From the NCBI GenBank assembly GCA_010279815.1, contig QEOQ01000508.1:3540651-3604650 (forward strand): a stretch of 64,000 nt of DNA. The letters run 5' to 3'. The notes under the pieces were generated by a model. The model saw nothing but the letters and a program-made list of their open reading frames with translations. It did no database searches and was not told the DNA's origin. Every line of letters begins with the position of its first letter. Positions within the stretch are counted from its first letter, which is position 1. Source of the DNA: Brachionus plicatilis (taxonomy: Eukaryota > Rotifera > Eurotatoria > Ploima > Brachionidae). Below are positions 50,841 to 63,055 of this stretch, one piece after another. Position numbers and translations under genes: made by a program.

Positions 50841-51591
50841 CAGTCAATAACCGGTTATCCGGAATGAGATTCAAGTTTTTTTTTTCAAAGTCGTCCGGAT
50901 AATAAATTTTCCGGATAACACGATTTGCTAACGAAAAGAGGGGTAAACACAGTTAAAGTCTGCTGATTGCTTTTCCCCATGAAGCTTGATGGTTTTGATG
51001 TTGTGTCGTTTGCAGAATCTCTGGATGTAGCCTGAAGATGCACTGAAGTTTTCGGCGGCTGGATAGAACTCTCTTTGAAATATCTTTGCTTGAAAGGCAA
51101 TTGTCTCGTAGTTGATTGGCACTTTGCTGCTTCGAACTTGGTAAAACCATAAGTTGAGTGCTTCGTCTAATAGCGGATAGTTTGAAGTCTTAAATGTGCA
51201 TCTGATCGCACTGTCTGGATTATCTGTTCTGAATTTGCTAAGTTCTGCTGAACCTTTGGCGATAATGTCGTAAATCGTACTCAAGCCAACCATATAATCT
51301 AGCGCAAGTTTTTTTGGGCAGTACCCATTCTTTTTCTTAGTGATGATCTCCTCCCGCTGAACAAAGTTAAGAACAACCTTCTTGCGTTTTGCAATCGGAG
51401 TATCGATAACTTTTTTACTAGCGTTCCTGCGAGGCTTAGGGACTTGATACAAAGGTATTGTCATTTTTAATGAGAATAACATAATGACTCACATCGTCAT
51501 CAGTAAAAAATCAAAAAGTGCTGGTCCGAAAATTGATTCCGGATAATCGAAAATTCCGGATAAAAAATTACGGATAACCGGTTATTGACTG
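50841..51591 (-). mobile_element. Short pogo/Tigger derivative encoding only the DNA-binding half
   Basis: The 751-bp element is flanked by TA. Termini CAGTCAATAACCGGTTATCC and GGATAACCGGTTATTGACTG are perfect inverted repeats, and an ATTCCGGATAA motif lies inside each arm. It contains one open frame on the minus strand and nothing of the DDE domain. It is inserted just upstream of IPO9. Confidence 0.85.
50928..51482 (-). CDS. Truncated Tigger-type transposase: psq and CENP-B HTH domains only
   Basis: A 184-codon open frame from ATG 51480-51482; a later in-frame Met in MTIPLYQVPKPRR is an alternative start. A basic N-terminus with NASKKVIDTPIAKRKK leads to a psq-type helix-turn-helix (FVQREEIITKKKNGYCPKKL, residues about 40-90). 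A CENP-B-type HTH follows (residues about 105-180), ending YIQRFCKRHNIKTIKLHGE. The family's DDE_1 catalytic domain is absent: the frame reaches a stop before it, and the element ends shortly after. An open frame limited to the two DNA-binding domains could act as a repressor or be an accident of deletion. Confidence 0.75.
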   Translation of the reverse strand: MLFSLKMTIPLYQVPKPRRNASKKVIDTPIAKRKKVVLNFVQREEIITKKKNGYCPKKLALDYMVGLSTIYDIIAKGSAELSKFRTDNPDSAIRCTFKTSNYPLLDEALNLWFYQVRSSKVPINYETIAFQAKIFQREFYPAAENFSASSGYIQRFCKRHNIKTIKLHGEKQSADFNCVYPSFR

Positions 51592-52381
51592 TATACCTTT
51601 AATTGATAATCTAATAAATTTTTCGTAGAATAAAAGTTTTCATGCAAGAGGATTAGAAAAAAAAAAAATAAAAAAATTGAGGTAAAATTTTAAAATTTTT
51701 ATTTTTATTTAGATTGGAATCCAACTAACCTGAAAGCCTTCCTTCGAAAAGCAAATTATTTTTTTAATTCGAAAAAGTTGAATTGAAAAAGTCATATTCT
51801 GTAACCAAAGCAGATGTTGATATCTTTTTATCAATACTTTCTATAATAATTTCAATTTTGGTATCATAATCGATGGCTTTTCTTTTTTTTGTTTTTGATT
51901 GATTTAAAATTTAATTTTTATGTTTATTAATAAATTTCAGGTTAATTTTTAAATAAATATATTCTTTGTGTATATTTGAAACACCGAAGAAAAAAAAATT
52001 TTAATTTGGCGTGGAATTTTTTTCTAATGTTTATTTATTAAAGCTAAGGTATAAATAATAATAGACACTTTGTTAAATAGAGGGTTCCTTAAATAGGAAA
52101 AAATTTGACAATACTTTTAAACCTTAAAAGTTAGCTAATTTTAAACTGTTTGTAAATAGGTGGTGTTCTTATTGTAGAGGTTCTTTATTCAGAGGTCCGA
52201 CTGTAATACCCCTTTTTTGTTTTTAAGTCATAAAAACTTTTTTAAATGATAATTTCAGCTAATATCTAGGGTTTTTGATGATATATAATTATTACCTGTT
52301 TTTATTTTTTGCAAAAAAAATTAAAATACTGAATATAGAATAAAATTTTTTTTATCACTTTTTTTAGAAAAAGTTTAACAC

Positions 52382-52780
52382 TAATTATCGGTTTTGTGAA
52401 TTTCAAATACAAATTGAACAAAAATTCTTCATTTTTTAATAAATTAAAATTAAATTTAAATTTAATAAAAAGTATTAGAAAAAATGCTGCAACATAGTGC
52501 AACATACTTTGTTGCACCTTTTCTACTTAAAATATATTTTTTTTTATGCAAAAAATCACAACAAATAAAGAATCAATAAGATTTAAATAGATTATTGATT
52601 TGATTTACTAAAAAAAAAAGAAAATAAAAATTACATTTTATGTAAAAAAGGTGTAACAAAGTATGTTGCACTTTATTGCAGTATTATTTATAGTATTTTT
52701 CATTTAATTTAATTTAATAAATAAAAAAATGAAGAATGTTTGTTAAATTTCTATTTGAAATTCACAAAACCCTAATTATC
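52382..52780. mobile_element. MITE with about 135-bp inverted arms
   Basis: The left arm starts TAATTATCGGTTTTGTGAA and ends near TACTTTGTTGCACC (52516). The right arm starts GGTGTAACAAAGTATG (52650) and ends TTCACAAAACCCTAATTATC. The arms match over most of their length, including the ATTCTTCATTTTTT block. The terminal core GGTTTTGTGAA is shared with the element at 62430-62792. Non-coding. Confidence 0.7.
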
Positions 52781-53378
52781 TTAGCAGAACAAAAGAACAA
52801 AAATAAAAACAAATCATATTTCTTAAAGACCAAACAAAATACTTAACTTATTTTATTTTTTGTTTTTCGATGGGGCTGGTCTTCCGCGTTTATTCTTTAT
52901 TATTTTTTCATGGTTTTATTATGGATTTCTTCAATTGCAGAGATTTTTTTTAAATTACAGAGGGAATTAAGAGATAAGGTTACATTGGCTTATATAAATG
53001 TAAAATCAAAAGTGTTAAATTGATAAACAAAACAAGAAAGATAAAATAAATTTCAAAGCGGCAATTTTTATCGAACAATATAGGTTTAATTTTAATCAAT
53101 TATGTATTAATAATTTAAAATAGTGATAAATTCAAGTGTAATTGACAATATTTTATTTAGATTCTAATTCACTATTTTAGTTTTTTAATTACATATTTTT
53201 GTCATTTAAAAATTTGTTAACCAATTTAAATTTACGATGAAATTTTTCTTTAAAAATAATTATGTAAATAAAGTTAGATTTTCTATTTCAAGCAATTAAA
53301 ATTAAAAAAAAAAGTTTTAAATGACAATTTAAAAATTAAAATTAAAAAAATTCGCATATTCCGAAAGTGCATCATCAT

Positions 53379-55865
53379 TCAAAAACCGGGAATGTCATCA
53401 AGAAATTTAGAATTTTCTTCTTGGAGCCAGTCTTGAAGAGGCTCAAAGTATTCGAAAATGGCGTCTGCTGTTACTTCTGTTTCACCAGTTAAAGCATTCA
53501 AAGCTATGCTCCAGTGTTTACTGGCTCCCATTTCCAACATTTTTCTTTAAAAAATAAATCGTTTGAAATTTTATTTTTTTTTCTTTAAATTACTTTAGAA
53601 AAAATCCTGCTTTTTCCGATCTATAAAAATCACATTTATACAAAGGACCTTGATGATCGGCGTGCATACAAAGACTTTTATAAAATTGAAATTGCAGAAA
53701 ATGGCTGATAAAATATCGAGCATATGGTGTATAACTAGCAATATGATATTTTGCTCCAGGATCAAAGTCGTTCTCGGTTCTCTCAACAGGTGGTTCAAGT
53801 CCTTGAAATTTGTTTCTTCAATTGATGCAAACCAAAATGAATTCAGTTAAAAAAAATTTCATTCGCATCTTACCTCATTTGCCACCATTTCTGATTATAA
53901 TTTGATTCATTTACATTACCCCTAAATACGTCCCATCTCCATTTGTCCATTAAGTAACCGAAAGGCAGAAAAGCTAGTTTTTTCAAAGCAACCAGCATCA
54001 AAAAATTAATCTCTTGTTCTTAAAAAAAAAAAAAAGAATATTTAGTTGAATAATTTACAATTTTTTGCAATACCTTTGGTCATTGTGTCATCATCAATTA
54101 TATTTATTTCTTTGAAATGCTTCGGAGTTTGAACCGAAAGAGCGATTGTGTCACCAATAGCCTCATGAAAGGCGGAATTGGCTCCACTTCTGAAAATGGC
54201 AGGTTGGTCCTTATACGCCATGTAATATTCGATGTGTCCCATTTCATGGTGAATGGTGTAGAAATTTTCATCATCTACAGAAGTGCACATTTTAATACGG
54301 AAATCATCTCCGGTAAAAAAATCAGTAGCTGAAGCATGACACTGAAAATTGCGTCCAGCAGGCTTTACAATATCAGAAAACTTCCAAAATCTTGGTGCCA
54401 TTTCAAAAAGACCTAAAGACATGAAAAATTCTTCGGACGCTTGAAACATTTTAATTGGGGTATATTGATTATCAACAAGGACTTTGGTAAAATTAATCTG
54501 TTCTTCATTGGGAAAGGGAGCTACAATGTCAAAAATGTTATCCCATGATTGAGCCCACATATTACCTGTGAAAATTAAGTTTAAAAAAATTCTAAAATTC
54601 TATTCTTCAGAGTGCGTACCAAGAAGATGTGCCGGAATTAATTTTGGATCATGATTTTCCGGATAGTTTAAGCCATAAACTCCTTTCAATTTTCTCCTTA
54701 CATAAGCATGCAATTGTGAATAAAGAGGTTTTATTCTGAGAAAAAGCTCGTCATATTTGGCTTCGAACTCATCATCTTCAAAATCTTCGATCCAACGTTC
54801 GCTCAAGTCCTTGTAGCCATTTTCTTTTGACGCCTTATTATTGATCTCTACTGTTCTAGCGTATATGTGCCTCATTTTTGGACCAGTTTGGTCATGCCAT
54901 CCCTTCCAGGCCCACAACAATTTTTCATAGTCTCTGGAGTCTTTCAGCAAGCTTGAGAGTTCCGGATCGAGTGTCAAACAATTAGATTCTGTCTCACAAA
55001 CTTTTGCTGTGGCATAGATTGACTCGAGTTTGCTTGATAGTTCAGAAAATTCAATTACGTCTTTTTCATCTTTAAATATAATTCCTTGAGCTGCAAAAAA
55101 TAACATACGTCTTAGATCTGGTGCCCAAAAATCACAATTTCTAACAAATTAAAAATAAATAAAACATATTTAAGACTTGAAAATAATTTAAAAATTTTAC
55201 TCTAAAAATTGTGAAGCTGTGGGCTTAGTTAGCTCTAAAAAACGATTTGACATTGGAGCATAGTCTATTAGTTCTCTTTCATTTTCTTCGTTTATATCTG
55301 TCTCGAATTTGTACTAAATTAGTTTTAAAATAATTAAATTCACTTAATTGAAGTGACAAAATTTACTTCCAGATATGAACCACGCTGATTTATTCTCTCC
55401 AATAGATCATTGTAATTGTTGATCCAATTTCGGGCACAAGATTCACTCTGTATGCAGATGGTGTCATTTACTTTAATTTTTTAAATAAATTTTATTTTGT
55501 ATAACAAATTTTGTTCTACTAACCTAAAACAGGAAAATTTCTCAAAAGATTCTCTAGTTCTTGACTGCTGATCGGTTCGACATCCTCATTTTCTTCAACT
55601 TAAAAAACAAATATTCAAATAAAAATTTTATTGTGTGTCATTTTTTTATTCAGACCTCTTAATTCTAAATTAAGTAAATTTACCAAAGTTTTTGTTAAAT
55701 TATGGCAAATAAATGACCGGAACAAAAAACACACTTACGTAAAACTGATCCTTTTAAAAGCTGAAATACATTTTTAAGATTGAAGTTGACATTGTTTGTA
55801 GGTGATTTGGAAGAATCATTCAAATTTATCAAAATACTCAAGATTAAGGCTAGAATAATTCTCAT
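53379..55865 (-). CDS. ACE-like M2 peptidase 3 (intact zinc site)
   Basis: Multi-exon gene from ATG 55863-55865 to TGA 53379-53381. [19 protein letters not shown] is a signal peptide. M2 motifs in order: [77 protein letters not shown], then [32 protein letters not shown] and the C-terminal [14 protein letters not shown]...[14 protein letters not shown] and EAIGD are complete, so zinc dipeptidyl carboxypeptidase activity is expected. It is about 13.5 kb from ACE-2, with IPO9 between them, and shows no near-identical tract with the other two copies, so it is the more diverged paralogue. Single domain, no membrane anchor seen. Confidence 0.92.
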
Positions 55866-58058
55866 GACTTTAATCTATATTAGTAGGTAAATCTGATGAA
55901 ATTCATTTTCAGAGTTTAATTTTTTGAAGAAAAGAAACTGCTACTAGTTAGTGGTTGCTGACTAATGGCTTATTCATTTGAAATATCCATAGTGGACTAA
56001 CAAAACCTCTCATTTTTGTCATTAGTTATAAAAAATTCAATTTAAAAATAAATTTGAGATAATTTTTAACTTTATTTTAGAAAATATTTCTCTTTAAGTC
56101 TAAATTTAAATAAAATTGCTTTTTAAAGTTTATCTTATGAAATTGTCACCTTGAAATTATACAATCCTAATAAATATCAAATCTTTCCGTTGGAATGATT
56201 TATTTTATAAAAAAAAATTAATCATTCTTTGAATTTTTTTAATGTGAAATGCTTTATTGAATAGACTGTGCAATTTAAGTATAGTATGACATCATTTTTA
56301 TTGATTTAAAAACTAGAATCTATTCCAAAAAAATAAATTTTAATGAAGAAACCCATTTTATCATTTTGACAATTCTATAAGAGAGAGACCAATTAATTTT
56401 TTTAAATTACCTAATTCTAAAAGATATGACCTTAAGCTTAAATTAAATTGAAATTCAATTAATTCCATTAAAATAAAAAGTATTTTGAACAATTATTGCT
56501 TATAAATTATGATAATACTTTGATTCAAGTAAGCTTTATCTATACCTTCTTTTCAAATTTATTTATTCTGAAAGAAAAATTTTGTATTATTACAAAATAC
56601 AAAATTTCTCTGTAATTTCTTGAAGATAATTTTCTTTTCAATTATAAACAGCTAAATTTTTCTTGAATTGCCTAAGATAGAGAATTTATAGCATTAAGTC
56701 AATTGATTGAAATTTAGATGACCTTCAAAAATATTTAAAAAAAAAATTTAAAATTAAGAAATTCAATTTAATTTTAATCTGATATTTATCTTTTCTTTGT
56801 ACATCTAAGCTTTATTAAAATACTCTTTTTTAGTTTAAAAGTTATTTTGCGTATTTTTAAGTTTATCATTTAAAATATGTATAGGAATTTAGAGACTTGT
56901 ATTTATAATATTCTGTAAATAGTAAAAGAAGTTCTATATGTCACTTTAGATTTTTATATTAAAACGCCTTTTATTCAAGAGAGCATCCTGCTAGTTTTAA
57001 TGAATTTCCTTAATAGATATTAGCGGAATTTTCTAAACCTATATTTTACGATCTCATTAAATTATTTTTAATAGATTTAAAGTATAATTATTCAATCGTT
57101 CTACTTTTTTTTAAAGAAATAAAACTTATTGAGCTATTGAAACAATTTAATAAATTCAAATTAAAAATTTGCTTTAAGCACTTAAGAATACAGTTTATAT
57201 TTTTTAATTCAACTTTGAATAAATTTCATCTGAAAAAAACCTTTTTTTTTTGATAAATGAAAAATTGTAAAGTTAATAACAAACCAAATTTATTAAAAAT
57301 TCTTTATAAAAATAAAATATTTATTCCTAATACGGAAACAATTCTAAAATGATTTATGTACGTTTGATTCCAGACTTTTTTTTCTCGATATTAAAGATTA
57401 AATTTCAATTTAATTTAAATTTTTGACTTGAAAATTAGAAAAAGCGGTCCTAGTCTTTTCAGTGAACTTTTCGATTAAATACGCGATACAAATAGTTAAA
57501 GAAAAAACACATTAATATTAATAATCAATCAAAATAAGTGACATAAAATTGAAAAAATGTAATTAAACAAATGAAAATTTAAAATTATTTTTTCAATGAT
57601 AATACTAGTAATATAAAATTTAACTAACATCATCTGTTAAGAATGATTGAAAAAAGTGTCTTTATGGTAAGTTTTCATTGTTTAGTTCTTGAAATTTAAA
57701 AATATTAAAATTGGTTAAGATTTTACATTTTCGATTTTTTTTATTTATAAATTAAATTATTATGATTAAAAATTAATTAATATTTTTGGATACAATTTTT
57801 AAATTTCTTCTAATGAATAAATTAAATAAATATTAATACACAGATGTAGAAAAAAGTTTAAAAAATGAATTCAATTAAAAATTCAAAAACTTTTTGTTTA
57901 TTAAAAAAAACGAATTTAGAAATTAAAAAAAAATCTATTGACAAAAATTTAAATTAATTGAACAATTAAAATATTTTCAAAAGCTTATTTACTAAAAAAA
58001 ATGAAAAAATTTAAATTCGATTTAATTGAACTAAACATTAATTATTATTGTTAACAAT
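55866..58058. other. Intergenic AT-rich interval
   Basis: 2.2 kb between ACE-3 and the next minus-strand gene. I see no exon, inverted repeat or recognisable element. It should hold the ACE-3 upstream region and the 3' UTR of the 58059 gene. Confidence 0.6.
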
Positions 58059-59088
58059 TCATCTGAAATAGAAAATACCTGAAGATTCAAATGTGGGAAA
58101 AGGGAAAAAAGAAGACATATGAGGTTGATTTCTGAAAAAAGAATCACCAGAATTAAAAAAATTAAATGTAAAAATTCGTCCATTCATTAATGGATGCATT
58201 TGTTGCTGATAAAATGGATTGAAAAAATAGCTTGGACAATATGGATTCATTTGATTTAAAGCATTGAATTGAGGAGGTTGTTGAAAAAATTCAACTGGAC
58301 GAATAGGTAATTGGGAATGAATCACAGTTGAATTGAGTTGAGTTGAATTGTTTTTAAATTTCTTTTTTGGATAAATTTCTTGATATCCTATATTGAACCC
58401 GTTGGAATTTGAAAATGAGTCCAATTTCAAGTCTTTTATGTTTTGGGTTTTAAAGTCAGTATTTTCAATAACAATTAAATCATCAATCTCTTCTATATCC
58501 GAATCATGGGAATTTTTTTGTTTTTTTGAATTTGAGTCATAATTCTCATCGACCATGGATTTGTTAAATTCTTCTAAAATTAAACCGAAAGAATTTTTTC
58601 TTTTATTTATCTGTGAGCAAGATTTTTCACTATCTTGGTTTTCAGGATTTGATGGTTTGGAAATTTTTCTTACCGATTGTGGCTGACCTGAAACTAAATT
58701 GAGCGAATTTTCATTATTTATTGATTTATTTCTATCGAAACTTTTTGAGAAAGTAGCCTTTTTACTTTTTTCATTCTTTTTTTCATCCGTTTTTGCCATA
58801 TTTTTGCACAAATCAGAAGAATGTCTCGATTTGGCTTTATTTTGAGCATTAGTTGGAATATTTTCTTTTTCAGATTCATCATTTTGTAAAAATTCGTAAT
58901 CGTGGTTGACATTCATGTTTTTTAAAAGTCTTGGATCACGAAATTTTACACTTTCTGCTATGTTTCTCAGATACATGGATTCGTCTTTAAAGAAAAAAAA
59001 TTAAATAAAAAGAAAAAATGCATATAAGTCAAGATTCACTTGGACTTTTCGGGGCCTTGTTGTCACTTTTATTTTTCAATTTACTCAT
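58059..59088 (-). CDS. Unrecognised disordered protein, likely nuclear (324 residues)
   Basis: Two exons: 59040-59088 (MSKLKNKSDNKAPKSP) and 58059-58984, joined at phase 1. They total 975 nt, 324 residues plus TGA, exactly in phase. I do not recognise a family. The region YLRNIAESVKFRDPRLLKNM (residues about 20-39) is the most protein-like helix. Residues 50-180 are Lys/Ser/Asn/Glu-rich with basic clusters (INKRKNSF, NSKKQKN) that could be nuclear localisation signals. SDIEEIDDLIVIEN (about residue 175) has an acidic run beside LIVIE, resembling a SUMO-interaction motif. The C-terminal third is Pro/Gln/Phe-rich and prion-like (FFQQPPQFNALNQMNPY, FFNPFYQQQMHP). Evidence for coding is the long frame and clean splice; function is unknown. 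Confidence 0.65.
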
Positions 59089-60116
59089 TGCTGTGATTTA
59101 AAAAATAGATGGTTTCTTTAACAATGAATAAATAAATTCCACTATTTACAATTAAATTATTTTACTTTAAAACTAAGTTTACATTAGTAAAAATTAAATG
59201 TATTTTTTGTAATTTCATTATTGTCTCCGATTTGAAATTTTATGAAAATTAGCATGCTTATTTTTGCTTAATGATTGATTTGAATTTTTTCATTGTTTTA
59301 TATAAGGTTACTTAAAATTTTATAAAATTGATATAAATTAGGTTTTATCAGAAAATTTATTAAGGTAATTAAAAACTTGTACAAAAAACGGAAAAAAACG
59401 TCATTTTAAAGCCTTCAAAGTCGGGTCAGTAACTTGACTTCAAATAACTCTAGGTAATAATGAATTCAACTGGTGTATTTTTCGTAGTTTAATAAAAAAT
59501 TTTGATACAATTTTGAAAAGGCATGAAAAAAGTGCAATATTTATAATTTATTTTTTAGAAAATATGGCATTGTGAATTTTGGTACAAAAAACAAAAACAA
59601 AAAATTAGAAGTGCCAAAGCTTAAGTTCTGATAGACCAAAACATGTTCTGAAAATTGTAGCAATTGAAACATCCTTTGTATCACCAGAATACTGATTCTA
59701 CAAAAATCTGAAAAATTCAGAACATAGTGAATTTTAATACAACAAAAAAAAACAAAATATAAAAAACGCCAGAACTTAAATCTGGACCGACCAAAACATG
59801 TTCTGTAAATTGTAGCAACTGATACATATAAATCTACATTACGGGTGATTCATAATGTTTTGCAAAATGTTTAGACCCATGTTAAAATATCAACGGATAA
59901 TCAGATAAGGTTAAAATTTTACATACTTACTATCAAGGTCGTCTAGTTTTTATTTTTTGTTTGGTATCAAGTTAGAATACTTTTACCAAGTTCTAGGTAA
60001 AAAAAACACACCTGATACCTATTTGCGCTCGGAAATTTCGACACTAATTTATTTATTTGATAAAAGATTAAAAATATTTTTATACTTAAAGAATTTGGGT
60101 ATTCATTGAGCAAAAT
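59089..60116. other. Intergenic interval with tandem duplication
   Basis: It contains the tandem duplication at 59568-59832 and an AT-rich remainder. A 69-codon minus-strand frame (59967-60176) looks spurious. Confidence 0.5.
59568..59832. repeat. Tandem duplication, unit about 155-160 bp, two copies
   Basis: GTGAATTTTGGTACAAAAAA (59573) and GTGAATTTTAATACAACAAA (59729) each lead to a GCCA-AGCTTAAG or GCCAGAACTTAAA segment. Each then reaches GACCAAAACATGTTCTG, AAATTGTAGCAA and GATACAT or GAAACAT. The copies are roughly 80% alike by eye. The GGCATTGTGAATTTTGGTAC start resembles 46675 in the IPO9 intron. Confidence 0.6.
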
Positions 60117-60270
60117 ATCATAGTTTTCTGAATATTCGTTCAGAAAATGTAGTCTATTTTTGGTCAAAATTTGCACTTTTTATGTCGCCTTTTAGAATAC
60201 TGAATATATCAATTTTTCTTATTACTTTTGAACTTTAAACATAAAAACATAAATTGAATCATTTTTTAAA
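60117..60270 (+). repeat. Flanking direct repeat, left copy
   Basis: CATAGTTTTCTGAAT, then CTATTTTTGGTCAAAATTTG, CACTTTTTATGTCGCC and ACTTTTGAACTTTAAACATA recur in the same order and orientation at 61118-61267. The two copies bracket the LINE fragment. Confidence 0.7.
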
Positions 60271-60274
60271 AGAA

Positions 60275-60945
60275 TTTAAACTATTGGGAGTCACAATTGA
60301 CAATAGGTTAACCTTCAGTAAAAATGTCTCTAATGTATTTCTTTTGATTAATAAAAATTTATATTCAATAAAAAGGTTTTTTACTTATCAACACCAGTGA
60401 AAATTCAATTTTTTAAATTTATCTTACCTTATTTTGACTATTGCCTTTCATTAATTATTTATTTCAGCAAGCCTATTCTTTTAAAAATTTGTAATTTTTA
60501 TTATACTTGTTTACAGTAACTTTTTAAATTTGATTTTTTTGCTAAAAACTTTAATACTGTAAACAATTTCTTAAAAAAATATAAATAATTTTCCTTTCAA
60601 CATCGTTTTTTATCAAAATTATTAACTTTTTCATTTAAAATTATGAAAATTGATAATTCACCTACAATCTTAAAAGATCAACTTCAAACAAATTATTCTA
60701 GAAAATTAAAATGGAATTTTCAGAATTTGGATAAATTGGTACAAAATGGTGCTAGATCAAAATTTGGTGAAATGAAATTTTCTTATTTTTTTACAAAATT
60801 AATTAATAATTTTGTAATTGTAAAAATCAATCTAAGTTTTAATCACTTTAATGTCTGAATTTAAAAATATAAACTTAATTTATAAAAGAGCGTGTAAATT
60901 ATTCGATAAATTTGATTTATTTTGCAAAAATTTTAAACTTAAATG
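60275..60945 (+). pseudogene. Jockey/RTE-like non-LTR retrotransposon fragment (RT C-terminal part)
   Basis: The plus strand reads LLGVTIDNRLTFSKNVS and LINKNLYSIKRFFYLS, then across frameshifts FILPYFDYCLSLIIYFSK. These are the end of a non-LTR reverse transcriptase (LGVxID...YFDYC pattern). Further on, the open frame at 60643-60858 gives ILKDQLQTNYSRKLKWNF and SKFGEMKFSYFFTKLINNF, the typical post-RT tail, and a final KNFKLK stop near 60943. Stops and frameshifts occur between the pieces, and the N-terminal RT core and endonuclease are absent. An AATAAAATAAATG tail follows near 61040. It is a dead 5'-truncated copy. Confidence 0.7.
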
Positions 60946-61117
60946 AAAAAATTTAATTTAAATTAGATTTCTTTTTTTTTATGTAAAATTTGAATTTTAT
61001 TTTTAAAAAGAATATTTTGTATTTTATTTTATTTTTAAATAATAAAATAAATGAAGTGTTAATCAGTCTCGAAATAGATAAGGACACTATCCTGTTGATT
61101 AACCTTGAATATATAAT

Positions 61118-61267
61118 ACATAGTTTTCTGAATGTTCGTTGAAAAAATATAGCCTATTTTTGGTCAAAATTTGCACTTTTTATGTCGCCTTTAGAATACT
61201 GAAAATACTAATTTTTTTTATAACTTTTGAACTTTAAACATAAAAACATAAATTGAATCATTTTTTA
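61118..61267 (+). repeat. Flanking direct repeat, right copy
   Basis: Second copy of the sequence at 60117-60270, with a few substitutions and one-base indels (CGCCTTTAGAATACTG versus CGCCTTTTAGAATACTG). The two copies lie about 850 bp apart around the LINE fragment. Confidence 0.7.
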
Positions 61268-62429
61268 TTGTATTTGGAGTCATGCGACCATTTTTGCATA
61301 TTTACATAAAAGATTAACTGGTCTGTATCAAAATTTTTTATGATCACATATTGATAGAATGTTATTTAAAAAAAATTGAGCTTTGTAAAGAAATTTATCT
61401 CAAACCCTTTTACATGAACACTAATCAAATAATTAATCTAAGAATCAAAAGGAAACGGAGAAAAAATAAGCAAAAACTCGGAAACTTATAAGTGAGCTAT
61501 AAGGAATCTTTACACATGAAATTGGAACTTCAAACTTTAGAATGAAAAAGTAATTAGAGAAAGATGGAATTGTTGAATCACTAAGATACTGCTAAAACTC
61601 AAACTTAGCTAAAAAACTGATAAAAAACTATAAAAATACTTGATTTCCTAACTAAATCATACCAATAAAATTAAATTTGAAAAAATACTTACATAATATT
61701 ATTGAACGTCCTGAAACTTGAAGAAAATAGAAAAAAAAAACAGTAGCAATCCTGAAATTTTGACATATATTTTTTTTCTTTTTTAAAATTACAAGCACAG
61801 CAAATGTGGCGATCAAAAATGGCGAAAAAAAAATTAATTAATTGTAAATTTATAAATAACTAGATGACCCCCTTTATGGTAAACTTTTTTCTTTTAAAAG
61901 TTTATATCATTAGATGTGTAAGATTGAAATATAGTATTTCAAAATTATTAAGTTGATTATGAAAACTTTAATTCCAAAAAATTATTTTTTTAATTATTTT
62001 TTTGAAAATAATGAAAAATTGAAAAATGAAATTTGAGGATATAAAATTCTATAACCTTTAAAAATTTTTAAGAACAATTCGGCTTTTTTAGTTCTTAAGA
62101 TCTAAAAAAAATTTAGAATCATTTTTTAATTGATACAGTATGATGGAAAACAATTTAAATGAAAAATCGAGAAGCAAGTCCATTTTCTCAAATATTCCAA
62201 GATGAAAATGAACGATTTTTTGCATTTTTTTTTTTAATTCAATTTTTCCTTTTTTTTCTTTATTTTCTTTTTTTTAGAAAGAAATGTTTATTGTTTGTTT
62301 TGTTCAATGTTTATTTGAATTTTGTAACCTTGTCAGAAATTTAATTTATTTTAATCCGTTTAAAATTCATAATAATAAAAATTAAACTGGGTCTCGGCCG
62401 AACACTTGCACAGAGTTTCAGGCTTGTTG

Positions 62430-62792
62430 TCAGTTAGGTTTTGTGAAATTCAGTACAAAATGATTAAAAGAACATAAAAAAAGGTAAAAAAATTGAATAA
62501 CTTTTTTTCTAAATGTTTAAACTTAATTCTGTAAATGCAACTTCAATCAAGGTCATATCAAGGTCTGCTAAATTTGCAGAGTTTAGCAGAAATTAAATTT
62601 CTATCTAATCGAGCGTAGGGCATTTTGCAGAAATTTTGCACATCATTAGCAGCCTTTTACAGTTGATGCAACTTTGAAAGTTGCACCATTCTGCATTCAC
62701 AGAATTAATTTTAAACTTTTTGAAAAAAAGTTATTTAATTTTTTTAAACTTTGTTCTGTTGTTTTGTTCTGAACTTCACAAAACCTGTCAGT
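62430..62792. mobile_element. MITE with about 110-bp inverted arms
   Basis: Left: CAGTTAGGTTTTGTGAAATTCAG through ATTGAATAACTTTTTTTC and TTAATTCTGTAAATGCA. Right: the inverse, TGCATTCACAGAATTAA, GAAAAAAAGTTATTTAA and CTGAACTTCACAAAACCTGTCAG. The centre has several GCAGA/TCTGC motifs. The terminal core GGTTTTGTGAA-TTCA matches the MITE at 52382. Confidence 0.65.
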
Positions 62793-63055
62793 TGGAGAAA
62801 TATTATTTAAAATGAAAATTTAATTTAGGATAAAATTTTCTGATTATTTTTTTTAAAAATAATTTAAAAAAGAAATTTTTATTTCTTTTTTTATTTTAAA
62901 AAGCCCTTGAAAAGTGTTTCAAAGACGATGGTTAAAATTTTACCGTTTTTACAATATAAATATGCTTCTTTAAGCGATTTAAAAAAAAAAGATAAAAATA
63001 AAAATAATAATAAAACAAAAATTTAAGAAAAAAATCTTAAATTAGCTAGAAAATA

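Larger units (their letters stand above)
50626..53378. other. Intergenic interval between IPO9 and ACE-3
   Basis: It holds the IPO9 upstream region, a deleted pogo-type element (50841-51591) only about 216 bp from the IPO9 start codon, and a MITE (52382-52780). The remainder is AT-rich with no exon seen. Confidence 0.6.

Noticed and set aside
62159..62344. 61-codon frame
   Set aside because: Phe-rich translation of T runs; low complexity only.
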